From Myxococcales bacterium (GTDB lineage: Bacteria; Myxococcota; Polyangia; Polyangiales; Polyangiaceae): DNA of 16,138 nt. The position numbers and the translations under genes are program-made. Location of the stretch: NCBI GenBank assembly GCA_020430865.1, contig JAGQIY010000186.1, positions 1-16,138 of the forward strand, read 5' to 3'. Positions 7,180 through 15,370 of this stretch are shown here, piece after piece; positions within the stretch are counted from its first letter, which is position 1, and each line of letters opens with the position of its first letter. A model generated the notes under the pieces. The model was not told the origin of the DNA and searched no databases. It saw nothing but the letters and a program-made list of their open reading frames with translations.

Positions 7180-9519
7180 TTGGCAGTCGTCTGGACTCAT
7201 TCCACGGGCGCCCAGCCTGCGACGGAGAAGCCGGACAACGGCGCGAGCAAGCCAGAGACCAAACCCCGGCCGCCAAGGCTGGTGGCGCCGAAGGTGCTCA
7301 GCGACACCGAGGTGCTCCGCCCCGCTGGTACGGACGCGGAGGCTGACGTGCTGCTGGAGTTGACCATAGACGAGCGCGGCAAGGTCACGCTGGTCAAGGT
7401 GCTGGAGGGTGAGGAACCCTTCGCGTCTGCCGCTCGGACGGCGGCCCAGGGTTGGCGCTTTCGCCCGGCGCTGCGGGGTGAACTGCCTGTATCCGCAAGG
7501 ATTCGTTTCGCGGTGCATTTCGCGCGCGAGCGCCCGGCGCCCATTCCAGAACCGCCGAGCGACGTCGGTGATTCGCCCAGCGCCGGAGCCGAGCCCGAGA
7601 CGTCGGCTCCCGCCCCTTCGACCAGCGCTCCCTCACCCCCGACGAGACCCGCTCCTGCGGCGGAAGACGAGGTGGTGGTGCTGGGGGATCGAGCCCCGCC
7701 GGGCGCGACGTCGATGAATCGTGCCGAGGTACGGCAGCTCCCTGGGGCGTTCGGTGACCCTTTCCGCGCCATCGAGGCGCTGCCGGGCGTCACACCGCTG
7801 ATCAGTGGCGTGCCGTTCTTCTACGTGCGCGGAGCGCCGCCGGGCAACGTGGGCTACTTCGTGGACGGCATCAGAGTGCCGCTGCTGTATCACATTGGCC
7901 TCGGCCCGTCGGTGATCCACCCGGGCATCATCAAGCAGGTCGATTTGTATCCCGGCGGATACCCCGCCCGCTTCGGGCGCTTCGCCGGGGGGATCGTCTC
8001 TGGCGAGACGGCTGAGCCTCGCTCGGACGTGCTTCACGGCGAAGCGAATCTGCGCCTGGTCGACGCAGGGGCGCTGCTCGAGGCGCCCTTCGCTGAAGGC
8101 AGAGGCACCGCGCTGGTCGGGGGGCGCTACGCCTATCCGGGGCTGGTGTTGCAGCTCTTCGCGCCCGAGGCGCTGTTGCGCTACTGGGACTACCAGGCGC
8201 GGGCGAGCTATGAGCTGACTCCCGACGACCGGCTGACGCTTTTCAGTTTCGGCGCCTACGATTACCTCGGGGAAGTGCAGCCCGACGGCAGCACCGAGAC
8301 GTTCTTCAACACCATGTTTCACCGCGTGGATCTGCGCTGGGATCAGCGTCACTCCGCGCGCGCGACCTCGCGGACCGCGCTCTATGTCGGGCTCGACCGA
8401 ACCCAGGGGGAGGAGGGTACCTTCCTTCGCGACCGCCTGGCGCACCTCCGCTACCAGCTAGACTACCGAGAGTCGGAGCGGGCGACCTACAGCGTGGGCG
8501 CCGACTTCGCGCTCGACCACTACGACGTTCGCATCACGGACCAGGAAGACCGGGACGACATAGGTCGACTGTTTCCGCCGAGAACCGACTACGCGATGGG
8601 TGCCTTCGGTCAGCTCGAGTGGAGGCCGGAGAAGTGGCTGACGGTGACTCCGGGTGTGCGCATGGACTGGTACTACTCGAACGGCGCCTACGCGCTGGCG
8701 GTGGAGCCGCGGGTGAGCGCTCGCTACGACGTCACCGAGCGCTGGCGCCTGATTCACGCGCTCGGCGTGGCTCACCAGCCCCCAGCGTTCGTGATTCCGC
8801 TGCCAGGCTTCCAGATCTCGGGCCTGGAGGATGGTCTGCAGCGCTCGATCCAGCACAGCGCTGGAGTCGAGGCGGACCTGCCCTGGGAGGTGACCGGGAG
8901 CGTGACGCTGTTCCAGAACGCGTTCTTCAACATGACTGACGCGTTGAGTCGGCGGGGCCGGCGCGACAACGGGAGCGACGAGGACGACAACGACGCCGAG
9001 GAACTCAGCCAGCGCGCGCTGGGGCACTCGTATGGCGTCGAGGTGTACGTCAGGCGCAAGCTGACCAAGGCGCTTGGTGGCTTCGTCTCCTACACGCTGT
9101 CGCGGTCGGAGCGGAGCATCGATCGCGAGTCGTTTCCTTCGGGATTCGACCGGACGCACGTCGTGAATCTCGCCCTCAGCCTCGACCTGGGAAAGCGCTG
9201 GCGAGCAGGCGCGAGAGCAGTCTACTACTCGGGGTATCCGCTCAGCAGCGACGCGCTGGCGGGAGTGCGCGCGGAGCACCCGGAGCGCATCCCGGCCTTC
9301 TGGCGCCTGGACTGGCGGCTGGAGAAGCGCTGGCGGCTGGGTGAGACAGGCTCCTGGGCCCTGGTGTTCGAGGTCGTGAACACGACGCTCAACAAGGAGA
9401 CCATCGATGTCGAGTGCGACAGCCCGGAAGGGGTCGGAGTGGGCGGCCCTCAGGATTGCCGTGAGGAAGTCATCGGTCCGGTGACCATCCCGAGCATCGG
9501 CGTCGAGGCGTTCTTCTAG
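7180..9519 (+). CDS. TonB-dependent receptor with N-terminal TonB_C-like domain
   Basis: Outer-membrane active transporter of 779 residues from TTG 7180. Residues about 33-115 resemble a TonB C-terminal domain (VLLELTIDERGKVTLVKVL, then AAQGWRFRPAL). A Pro/Ala/Ser linker (116-160) leads to EDEVVVLG (162-169), which resembles a TonB box. The plug covers about 175-290, with FFYVRGAPPGNVGYFVDGI and YPGGYPARFGRFAGG. The rest is alternating beta-barrel sequence ending in Phe, the usual outer-membrane signal. TonB_C-plus-receptor fusions occur in myxobacteria, so it is probably not a chimera. The substrate is unknown. The start is uncertain: the frame is open back to the previous stop at 7104 and encodes RRRSRWSS followed by CVLGGGALLAVVW, a plausible signal peptide. 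Only CTG 7111 could start it, unless the G8 run hides an indel. Confidence 0.9.
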   Translation: MAVVWTHSTGAQPATEKPDNGASKPETKPRPPRLVAPKVLSDTEVLRPAGTDAEADVLLELTIDERGKVTLVKVLEGEEPFASAARTAAQGWRFRPALRGELPVSARIRFAVHFARERPAPIPEPPSDVGDSPSAGAEPETSAPAPSTSAPSPPTRPAPAAEDEVVVLGDRAPPGATSMNRAEVRQLPGAFGDPFRAIEALPGVTPLISGVPFFYVRGAPPGNVGYFVDGIRVPLLYHIGLGPSVIHPGIIKQVDLYPGGYPARFGRFAGGIVSGETAEPRSDVLHGEANLRLVDAGALLEAPFAEGRGTALVGGRYAYPGLVLQLFAPEALLRYWDYQARASYELTPDDRLTLFSFGAYDYLGEVQPDGSTETFFNTMFHRVDLRWDQRHSARATSRTALYVGLDRTQGEEGTFLRDRLAHLRYQLDYRESERATYSVGADFALDHYDVRITDQEDRDDIGRLFPPRTDYAMGAFGQLEWRPEKWLTVTPGVRMDWYYSNGAYALAVEPRVSARYDVTERWRLIHALGVAHQPPAFVIPLPGFQISGLEDGLQRSIQHSAGVEADLPWEVTGSVTLFQNAFFNMTDALSRRGRRDNGSDEDDNDAEELSQRALGHSYGVEVYVRRKLTKALGGFVSYTLSRSERSIDRESFPSGFDRTHVVNLALSLDLGKRWRAGARAVYYSGYPLSSDALAGVRAEHPERIPAFWRLDWRLEKRWRLGETGSWALVFEVVNTTLNKETIDVECDSPEGVGVGGPQDCREEVIGPVTIPSIGVEAFF

Positions 9520-11258
9520 TCCTGGCTGCTCGTTCGCCGGGCTCGCCCTTGCAGACCCTCGGTGTGGACGTAGCGGAACCAGACCAGGTCGTCGATGTCC
9601 CGTCGACCGGTGCCCGGGTTGAAGGCGGGGGCGTCGGCTTCCCAGCGCTTGCTCAGGCGAGAGACCGCGCAGCGCGCAGTCTCGAAGTACTCGGCGCGCT
9701 CGGCTGCCAGCTGCGCTTCGCTCATGGGTCCTTCGTGGTCACCGGCGGCGAACGACTGCGCTGCCTCGCGCAAGGCCTCCACGGTGAGCTCGATGGGCTC
9801 GAGGTCGGGCACCGGCTGTTCGGTGTGACGCCAGACGCCGTCGTCCCAGTTCAGGCGATACAGCGGAACGAACGTCTCGCCGTGGTCGGCGACGAACTCG
9901 ATCGCGCTCAGCAAGAACTCCAGGTCCTCGGGGCTGGAGTAGAACGGCAGGGTGACGCGCACCCAGCCTGGCTTGATGCCGGTCACGCCGTGTTTGATTA
10001 GCGTGCGGAAACGCTCGGAGTGGGCGCGATCGATGCTCAGCAGGCGGTGCCCATACGGACCGGCGCAGGCACAGCCCGCGCGGTTCTGGATGCCGAAGAG
10101 GTGATCGAGCAGCGCCGAGACCAGGTCGTGGTGCAGCCCCTCGATGTTGAAGCTGATGATTGCCAGGCGGTCGGTGTCCGCTGGCCCCAGTACCTGGATC
10201 TTTGGATGGGATGCCAGGCGTGCGATTGCCTCCCGAGCGAGCTCGATCTCGTGCTCCCGGATTCGCTCGGCTCCGATCATCTCCTTGACCAGGAAGGCGG
10301 TGCCCGCTCGCACGTCGCCCATGATCGCCGGGGTACCTGCTTCTTCGCGCTCTGCCAGGTGACTGACATAGTCGATGGACTCCTTGCCGGGGCCAGCCAC
10401 GTAGTCCACCGTGCCTCCGCCTGGCTTCTCGGGGATGCGCGTGAGGAACAGCGCGCGGTTCAGCGCGAGGATCCCCGAGGCCTGCGGCCCGCCAATGAAC
10501 TTGTGGGTGGACAGGAAGAGCGCGTCGATGCGAGCGTCGGCGTCTCCCTGGGGATGCATGTCGATGGGTACGTAGGGCCCCGCCGCTGCGTAGTCGAAGC
10601 AGGCGTAGGCGCCGTGGCGGTGTAGGAGGCGCGCGACGGCGGGCACGTCCGAGAGCACGCCGGTGACGTTGCTCGCCGCCGAGAAGGAGCCCAGCTTGAA
10701 GGGGCGAGCGGCATGGCGAACCAGCTGCTTCTCGAGATCAGTGAGATCGATGCGTCCCGCGGCGTCCAAGGCGATCTCCACCACCTCGGCGATCGACTCC
10801 ACCCAGGGCAGCTCGTTGCTGTGGTGCTCGTAGGGGCCGATGAACACCAGGGGGCGCTCCGCGGCATCGATCGCCTTGGACCAGCCGTAGCGACGCTCGA
10901 GGGGCTCTGGCAGGTTCCAGCCCAAGAGGCCGATCAGCTTGTTCACCGCGGCTGTCGCGCCGGGACCCGTGAACAATACTTCATCCTCCGTTCCGGCGTT
11001 CAGGCTGCGACGCACCACGTCGCGGGCGTTCTCCCTCAGCGTGGTGACGATGCGCCCGGTCGAGCTCACCGCGGTGTGCGTGTTCGCGTAGAACGGTCTG
11101 ACGCGACGCATCCAGGCCTCGACGAAATGCAGGTAGCGCCCGGTCGCCGTCAAATCTGCATAGAAAATCAGGCGCCGGCCGAACGGCGTCTCCAGGTGGG
11201 CTCTGCGACCGACCTCGTGTTGGCGGATGAACGCGGCGATCTCCTGGAAGGCTTCCAC
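9516..11258 (-). CDS. Class V aminotransferase, cysteine-desulfurase-like, with C-terminal extension
   Basis: Pyridoxal-phosphate enzyme of 580 residues. Visible active-site features: the PLP Lys K253 in STHKFIGGP, D222 in FDYAAAGPY, the histidine pair in GPYEHHSNELPW (H145/H146), and a Cys-bearing loop RAGCACAGPYG (393-403) where cysteine desulfurases carry the sulfur-accepting Cys (C396 or C398). It would release sulfur from cysteine or a related substrate, but an epimerase or lyase is possible because this fold family is broad. The catalytic domain ends near residue 470; about 110 further residues (WDDGVWRHTEQP onward) form an extension not seen in IscS or SufS. The start is GTG 11258, needed to keep the conserved YADLTATGR segment; the ribosome-binding site is weak. 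It follows the histidine kinase by 43 nt. Its stop overlaps that of the convergent receptor gene. Confidence 0.88.
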   Translation of the reverse strand: MEAFQEIAAFIRQHEVGRRAHLETPFGRRLIFYADLTATGRYLHFVEAWMRRVRPFYANTHTAVSSTGRIVTTLRENARDVVRRSLNAGTEDEVLFTGPGATAAVNKLIGLLGWNLPEPLERRYGWSKAIDAAERPLVFIGPYEHHSNELPWVESIAEVVEIALDAAGRIDLTDLEKQLVRHAARPFKLGSFSAASNVTGVLSDVPAVARLLHRHGAYACFDYAAAGPYVPIDMHPQGDADARIDALFLSTHKFIGGPQASGILALNRALFLTRIPEKPGGGTVDYVAGPGKESIDYVSHLAEREEAGTPAIMGDVRAGTAFLVKEMIGAERIREHEIELAREAIARLASHPKIQVLGPADTDRLAIISFNIEGLHHDLVSALLDHLFGIQNRAGCACAGPYGHRLLSIDRAHSERFRTLIKHGVTGIKPGWVRVTLPFYSSPEDLEFLLSAIEFVADHGETFVPLYRLNWDDGVWRHTEQPVPDLEPIELTVEALREAAQSFAAGDHEGPMSEAQLAAERAEYFETARCAVSRLSKRWEADAPAFNPGTGRRDIDDLVWFRYVHTEGLQGRARRTSSQD

Positions 11259-11284
11259 CTCGCCGGTCTACTCCAGCGCACCTG

Positions 11285-11298
11285 GACCCTCAAGGGTC
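11285..11298 (-). terminator. Hairpin between the kinase and aminotransferase genes
   Basis: Three bases after the kinase stop, the transcribed strand can fold GACCC-TTGA-GGGTC, a 5-bp GC-rich stem with a tetraloop (formally a gapped 6-bp inverted repeat). No U-tract follows. It may partly insulate the aminotransferase gene from the upstream operon or stabilise an mRNA end. Confidence 0.25.
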
Positions 11299-11301
11299 GT
11301 C

Positions 11302-12903
11302 TCAGCTGGATCGCTTCTTGTGATCGCGCGGTAGCCATACACTGAACCTGGAGCCGACCCCGACGTCGGAGTCCAGCGTCACCCGTCCGCCATGAGCGCG
11401 CGCGACGGTGTCCACGATCGCCAGACCGAGGCCGGTGCCTCCCTGCTCGGCTTCCGTCGTGTAGAAGCGCTCGAAGATCTTGTCACGCCGTGCCTCCGGA
11501 ATCCCGGGGCCCTGATCGGCGACGCTGACAACAATGCCATGAGGAAAATCCTGGGCGGCCACCACGACCGGCTTGTCCGCTGGAGAGTAGCGCTGCGCGT
11601 TCTCGATCAAGTTGGTGAAGGCGGTCTCGAGGTCCTCCTCCCGGCCCCGCAGCCAGGTGTGCTGTGCCTGGAAGTGGAGTTCGACGTCGCCTCGGGTGGA
11701 GCCCTCCTCGTGGGTACTCGCGCGCTTGCAGATCCGCTCGAGCAGTGTGTGGAGATCCACGAGCGTCATGCCCTCGACCCGAGACTCGATGCGACTGAGC
11801 AGCAGCAGGCGGCTGACCAGTCGGTCCAGGCGCTGGGTGTCCAGCAAGATGTTGTTCAGGAAGCGCTCGCGCGCCTCTGGGTCTTCGTGGGCGCCCTCGG
11901 AGAGCAGCTCCGCGGCGCCCTGAATCGAGGTGAGAGGCGACTTGAACTCGTGTGCGACGTCCGCTGCAAACTCCGAGATGTAGGTGAGGCGAGAATCCAG
12001 CTCCTCGGTCATCGTGCGGAAGCTCTCGGAGAGCTCTCGGATCTCTCCGCTACCACCGACCGGCAGCGCCACGCCGCGCTCGCCGCGGGCAATGCGCTTG
12101 GCGGCTCGGGAGAGCCGGCTCAGAGGCCGCGAGATGGAGAACGCGAGGAGCAGCGTGATGCCGACGCTCAGACTCAGGGCGACGGTCAGCACCTTGAAGA
12201 GTCCCGTGCGGATACGATACAGCTCGAGCAGGACGGGGCGGGTCGAGCGTGTGACGTAGACCACTCCGGCGACTGTGCGCGGTGTCGGACCGGGCGCGCG
12301 CACCGGCGTCGCCGAGAACAGGAAGACCGCCTGGGGACGATGGGCCAGGCGTGTCTGCGCGGAATCCTTGCCCTGCAACGCCGCGCGCACTTCGCTGCGC
12401 TCGGCGATCTCGGGCCAGGTCGTCTTTGCGTCGCGGCTGGTCCGCAGCAGCAGTCGCGACGGCTCGCGGCGATAGTCCGTGTCGCTGCGAGAGGGGAGCC
12501 ACTTCGGGGGCTCCGGCTCTGGACCTTCTGGCGGGCCGTCGCGGTGGGAGTCGACCAGCAACGCACCCTGAGCGTCGAGGATGCGCACCCGGGTTCGTGT
12601 GCGATGGGCGGCGGCTTCGAGGATCGCTCGGTGTCTCCGATCGCCGAGCTCGATACCGTCCGCGAGGTCCTGCTCGAGCAGGGCTCGGGTCAGCGCCGCC
12701 TGGTCGTTCATGTCGCGCTCGAGCGCAGACAGCAGCTGTCGCTCGTAGATGCGCGCGAACTCCAGGCCGGCCACCGGCACGAGCACGACCGTCACGTTGA
12801 TCAGCAGCAAGCGCAGCCAGATCCTGCCGAGCTTGTCCGAGAGCCAGATCCACGCGCCCCGGGCGACTGCGCGGTTGTAGCCTTCGGTGCCGTGGGGAGA
12901 CAT
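11302..12903 (-). CDS. Sensor histidine kinase
   Basis: Inner-membrane sensor kinase of 533 residues. A first membrane segment (about 27-47) and a second (about 236-256) enclose a periplasmic sensor region of about 190 residues; its start (ERDMNDQAALTRALLEQ) resembles ChvG-type sensors. Then follow HAMP (257-305), the dimerisation/phosphoacceptor helix VAHEFKSPLTS with H318, and an ATPase domain with N-box NLIENAQRY (431-439), G1 DQGPGIP (463-469), F-box FERFYT and G2 GGTGLGLAI (488-496). All catalytic motifs are intact. The ATG overlaps the regulator stop in TGATG, implying translational coupling. The ChvG comparison is a suggestion only; the stimulus is unknown, though the three membrane proteins encoded upstream are candidates for sensor partners or targets. 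Confidence 0.95.
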   Translation of the reverse strand: MSPHGTEGYNRAVARGAWIWLSDKLGRIWLRLLLINVTVVLVPVAGLEFARIYERQLLSALERDMNDQAALTRALLEQDLADGIELGDRRHRAILEAAAHRTRTRVRILDAQGALLVDSHRDGPPEGPEPEPPKWLPSRSDTDYRREPSRLLLRTSRDAKTTWPEIAERSEVRAALQGKDSAQTRLAHRPQAVFLFSATPVRAPGPTPRTVAGVVYVTRSTRPVLLELYRIRTGLFKVLTVALSLSVGITLLLAFSISRPLSRLSRAAKRIARGERGVALPVGGSGEIRELSESFRTMTEELDSRLTYISEFAADVAHEFKSPLTSIQGAAELLSEGAHEDPEARERFLNNILLDTQRLDRLVSRLLLLSRIESRVEGMTLVDLHTLLERICKRASTHEEGSTRGDVELHFQAQHTWLRGREEDLETAFTNLIENAQRYSPADKPVVVAAQDFPHGIVVSVADQGPGIPEARRDKIFERFYTTEAEQGGTGLGLAIVDTVARAHGGRVTLDSDVGVGSRFSVWLPRDHKKRSS

Positions 12904-13712
12904 CAGCCCTCCGAGGCCTTGTACCCCACGCCGTGTACGGTGGTGATCGGATCGAAGCCGAGCTGCTTGAATTTCTTGCGGATGCGGCGGATGTGCGTGT
13001 CGATGGTGCGCTCGGTCACGAGGGCGCTGTCGGCGTAGCCGCGCTCCATCAGCTGACCACGGCTCAGCACCACACCGGGTCGTTCGAGCAGCGCGGCCAG
13101 CACGCCGAACTCCGTGGGGGTGAGATCCACTCGCCGCTCGGCGAAGCGCACCTCGTGGCGCTCGAAGTCGATCGCGATGCGCGCGTGGCTCAGGAGGACG
13201 CCGGCTCTGCCCTCGGTCCGGGGTCGTTCAGCTGGCGAGCCCGCCGCGGGGGGAGCGCTGTCGGCCAGACCGAGCGTCGCCGACGTGCGGGGTGTCGCAG
13301 CCCCTGACGCCCCCTGTGCCTCCTGTCGAGCGAGGGCGAGGGCCTCCTCGAAGCGGCGCAGCACGGCGCGTACGCGGGCCACCAGCTCGCGGGGCGAGAA
13401 GGGCTTCGTCAGGTAGTCATCACCGCCGAGCTCCAGCCCGACGATGCGATCCACCTCCTCGCCCCGAGCGGATAGGAACAGCACCGGCACCCGCGAGCGT
13501 CGCTTGAGCTGCCGGCACACTTCGAGGCCGTCAATCTCAGGGAGCATGACGTCCAGCACCACGAGCTCCGGAGGGTCCTGCGCGGCCAGCTCCAGAGCCC
13601 GCTGTCCGTCCTCCGCGACGCTGACGCGAAAGCCCTCACGACTCAGCGCGTACTGCACCACCTCACGGATACGTGCCTCGTCATCGACGACCAAGATGTG
13701 CTTCGGGCTCAA
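12903..13712 (-). CDS. OmpR-family response regulator
   Basis: DNA-binding response regulator of 269 residues. The receiver domain (1-120) has the acidic pair D10/D11, phosphoacceptor D54 in VVLDVMLPEIDG, S81 and K103 in LTKPFSP. A winged-helix domain (about 172-267) contains LTPTEFGVLAALL and the recognition region TERTIDTHIRRIRKKF, then the wing TVHGVGYK. Between them lies an unusually long linker of about 50 residues (122-171), rich in Ala, Gly, Pro and Ser, where OmpR-type regulators usually have 5-20. The start is TTG 13712 with GGAA 7 nt upstream; the adjacent ATG at 13732 is out of frame. It begins 18 nt after the coiled-coil gene and overlaps the kinase start by one base, so the pair is clearly cognate. 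Targets are not visible here. Confidence 0.95.
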   Translation of the reverse strand: MSPKHILVVDDEARIREVVQYALSREGFRVSVAEDGQRALELAAQDPPELVVLDVMLPEIDGLEVCRQLKRRSRVPVLFLSARGEEVDRIVGLELGGDDYLTKPFSPRELVARVRAVLRRFEEALALARQEAQGASGAATPRTSATLGLADSAPPAAGSPAERPRTEGRAGVLLSHARIAIDFERHEVRFAERRVDLTPTEFGVLAALLERPGVVLSRGQLMERGYADSALVTERTIDTHIRRIRKKFKQLGFDPITTVHGVGYKASEG

Positions 13713-13730
13713 GCGCTATTTCCGTGGGGT

Positions 13731-14441
13731 TCATGCCGCGGGAGCGTCGCCCGTGGCGAGCTCCACTTCATCTACGCCGGCTGGGTTTGGGGTGTAGTCC
13801 TCGCTGGCCTCGCTCAGGCCTTCGATGCGAGCCCAGAGCTCGCTCACGATATCACCGACTCCCTCCGCCGACGAACCGCTAAGGCGTACCAGTACCAGCT
13901 GAGTTCGCAGCGCCGAGACGAGCTCCGCAAGCTCTTCGAGGGCGCGGGCGTCGCGCTCCGCGAGCTGATGCAGGCGGCGCACGTTCTCGAGGTGCAGGCG
14001 TGCCGACGCGCGCAGTCGCGAGGCGGCGCCTCGACGCTCGAGCTGCTCCAGCTTCCGCTCGGCCTCCAGCAGATCGAAGGCGTCTCGACGCAGCAGCCCC
14101 ACGAGCTCCTGGTGCCGCCCCGCGACGCGGTTCACCTCGTCCAGGATGCTGCGCGCCGACCGTTCGTTGAGCAGGCGCTCGAGTGGGGTCCCGGCCACCG
14201 ACTCCACCCCTTCCTCCAGAGCCACCCGAATCCGAGTCACGACTTCGTATGCGTGTACGTCGTAGCGCGGCGGTTCCTTCTTCGCGGTCCAGGCGATGGG
14301 TGCCCACAGCGGCCACAGCGGGATCGCGGTCAACGCGTTCACCAGCGCCGCACGATCCTTGCGCTCGGCCCGGCGGTAGAGCGCAACGGCGCACGCGAGC
14401 CCGGCCGCGAAGTACAGCAGCCCGAGGTCCAGGAGCCTCAC
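13731..14441 (-). CDS. Membrane-anchored coiled-coil protein, function unknown
   Basis: I do not recognise this 236-residue protein. Two hydrophobic segments at the N-terminus (about 5-21 and 33-52, the latter with PLWPLWAPIAW) are joined by a basic loop (YRRAERKDR), giving a helical hairpin with a soluble C-terminus, probably cytoplasmic. Residues about 92-186 are rich in Leu, Arg, Glu and Ala with heptad-like spacing and should form a long coiled coil; the tail (210-236) is acidic and disordered. The start is GTG 14441, with GAGGAG 7 nt upstream and a GTGA overlap with the preceding stop, so it is translationally coupled. A longer open frame extends upstream in the same phase but there it runs antiphase to the better supported membrane gene. 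It precedes the response regulator by 18 nt. Confidence 0.82.
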   Translation of the reverse strand: MRLLDLGLLYFAAGLACAVALYRRAERKDRAALVNALTAIPLWPLWAPIAWTAKKEPPRYDVHAYEVVTRIRVALEEGVESVAGTPLERLLNERSARSILDEVNRVAGRHQELVGLLRRDAFDLLEAERKLEQLERRGAASRLRASARLHLENVRRLHQLAERDARALEELAELVSALRTQLVLVRLSGSSAEGVGDIVSELWARIEGLSEASEDYTPNPAGVDEVELATGDAPAA

Positions 14442-15370
14442 GGTGTGGCTCCTCGGCGCTCCAGGTCGGCGCCCGGAGTGCCGGGGACGGCTGGTTCGAG
14501 GTTGGAGTCTCCAGCGGCGGCGGCAGGGGCAGGCTTCGTATCGGAGGTGGGAGGCAGAGCACTTGATTCCGGGAGGAATTCTCCGGCCGGTTCGTGGGTC
14601 GCTGGGGCTGCCGGCGGAGTCGCTCGTTGCCTGCCTCGCGTTGCGCTCGAACCCTCTCGAGCCGCGCGTTCCTCCCAGTCTTCTTGCGCGTTCTCGCTCA
14701 GCGCACGACTGCGGCCGTAGATCCCCATCGCAGACTTGCTGCTGGTGAACACCGAGTCCGCGAAGGTCCCCTCCCGGGCGCGTACGAAGGGCACGTCTTC
14801 CTGGGATGGCCGCCCGAAGAACGGTCGCAGCATCCAGGCCGTCTGCCCCAGTACGCCGAAGAACACGATGCCGCAGGTGAGCGCGGTGACCAGCGCGCGC
14901 CAGGAGCCCTCGAGGCCACGCAGGATGATGCCCAGAGCCGCCAGCCCCGACGTCAGGTACATCAGCACCGCCGTCAGCACCGAGGCGTGGTAGCCGAGCC
15001 CGCGATCCACTGCCAACCACAGCACCGGAGCACAGGCGAGCAGGACCAGAGCGGCGCGAGCAGATGCCGCGAGGGTCAGCGCCGCGACGCTGGAGAAGCT
15101 GCGACGTCCGCCGAAGCCGACCGCGAGCGAATGAAACGCAGGCACGCACACGACCAACGTGGCGAACAACGCCGCCGGTAACTTGATCGCGGAGAAGGCG
15201 ATCTGCGGGCCACCGCGAAAGCTGCCAAGCACCCCACCGAATACCGCTGCGCCGATGGCGAGGCAGCCTACCGAGGTCAACGCCAGCTCGCGCAAGCCCT
15301 CGGGGCGGTCGCAGCGCTCAGCTATTTCCGCGGGGTCACGCAGCAGGGCAGTGAGGATCGCAGCGCTCAT
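14438..15370 (-). CDS. Multi-pass membrane protein with Pro/Ala-rich tail
   Basis: Integral membrane protein of 310 residues, no assigned function. Hydrophobic segments lie at about 30-50, 63-85, 95-120, 127-150 and 158-182. Just after the last comes GQTAWMLRPFFGRP (175-188), then EGTFADSVF. From memory a W-x-LRPF-x-G-x-P signature of this kind marks a family of bacterial membrane proteins often given the unhelpful label 'actin-binding WH2'; I would not carry that name over. The C-terminal part (about 220-310) is charged, then Pro/Ala-rich and probably disordered. The start is ATG 15370 with GGGAGG 6 nt upstream, overlapping the previous stop in TGATG; its stop overlaps the next start in GTGA. 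The frame remains open for a further 555 nt upstream, but that part is an arginine-rich shadow of the neighbouring gene. Confidence 0.85.
   Translation of the reverse strand: MSAAILTALLRDPAEIAERCDRPEGLRELALTSVGCLAIGAAVFGGVLGSFRGGPQIAFSAIKLPAALFATLVVCVPAFHSLAVGFGGRRSFSSVAALTLAASARAALVLLACAPVLWLAVDRGLGYHASVLTAVLMYLTSGLAALGIILRGLEGSWRALVTALTCGIVFFGVLGQTAWMLRPFFGRPSQEDVPFVRAREGTFADSVFTSSKSAMGIYGRSRALSENAQEDWEERAAREGSSATRGRQRATPPAAPATHEPAGEFLPESSALPPTSDTKPAPAAAAGDSNLEPAVPGTPGADLERRGATP

Noticed and set aside
11392..13038. Plus-strand frame of 548 residues opposite the kinase and regulator
   Set aside because: It is an antisense shadow; the minus-strand proteins have every expected catalytic motif.
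14442..15149. N-terminal extension of the coiled-coil gene (a 472-residue frame)
   Set aside because: The extra part is low-complexity Arg/Ala/Gly and runs antiphase to the membrane gene; GTG 14441 has a good ribosome-binding site and a GTGA overlap.
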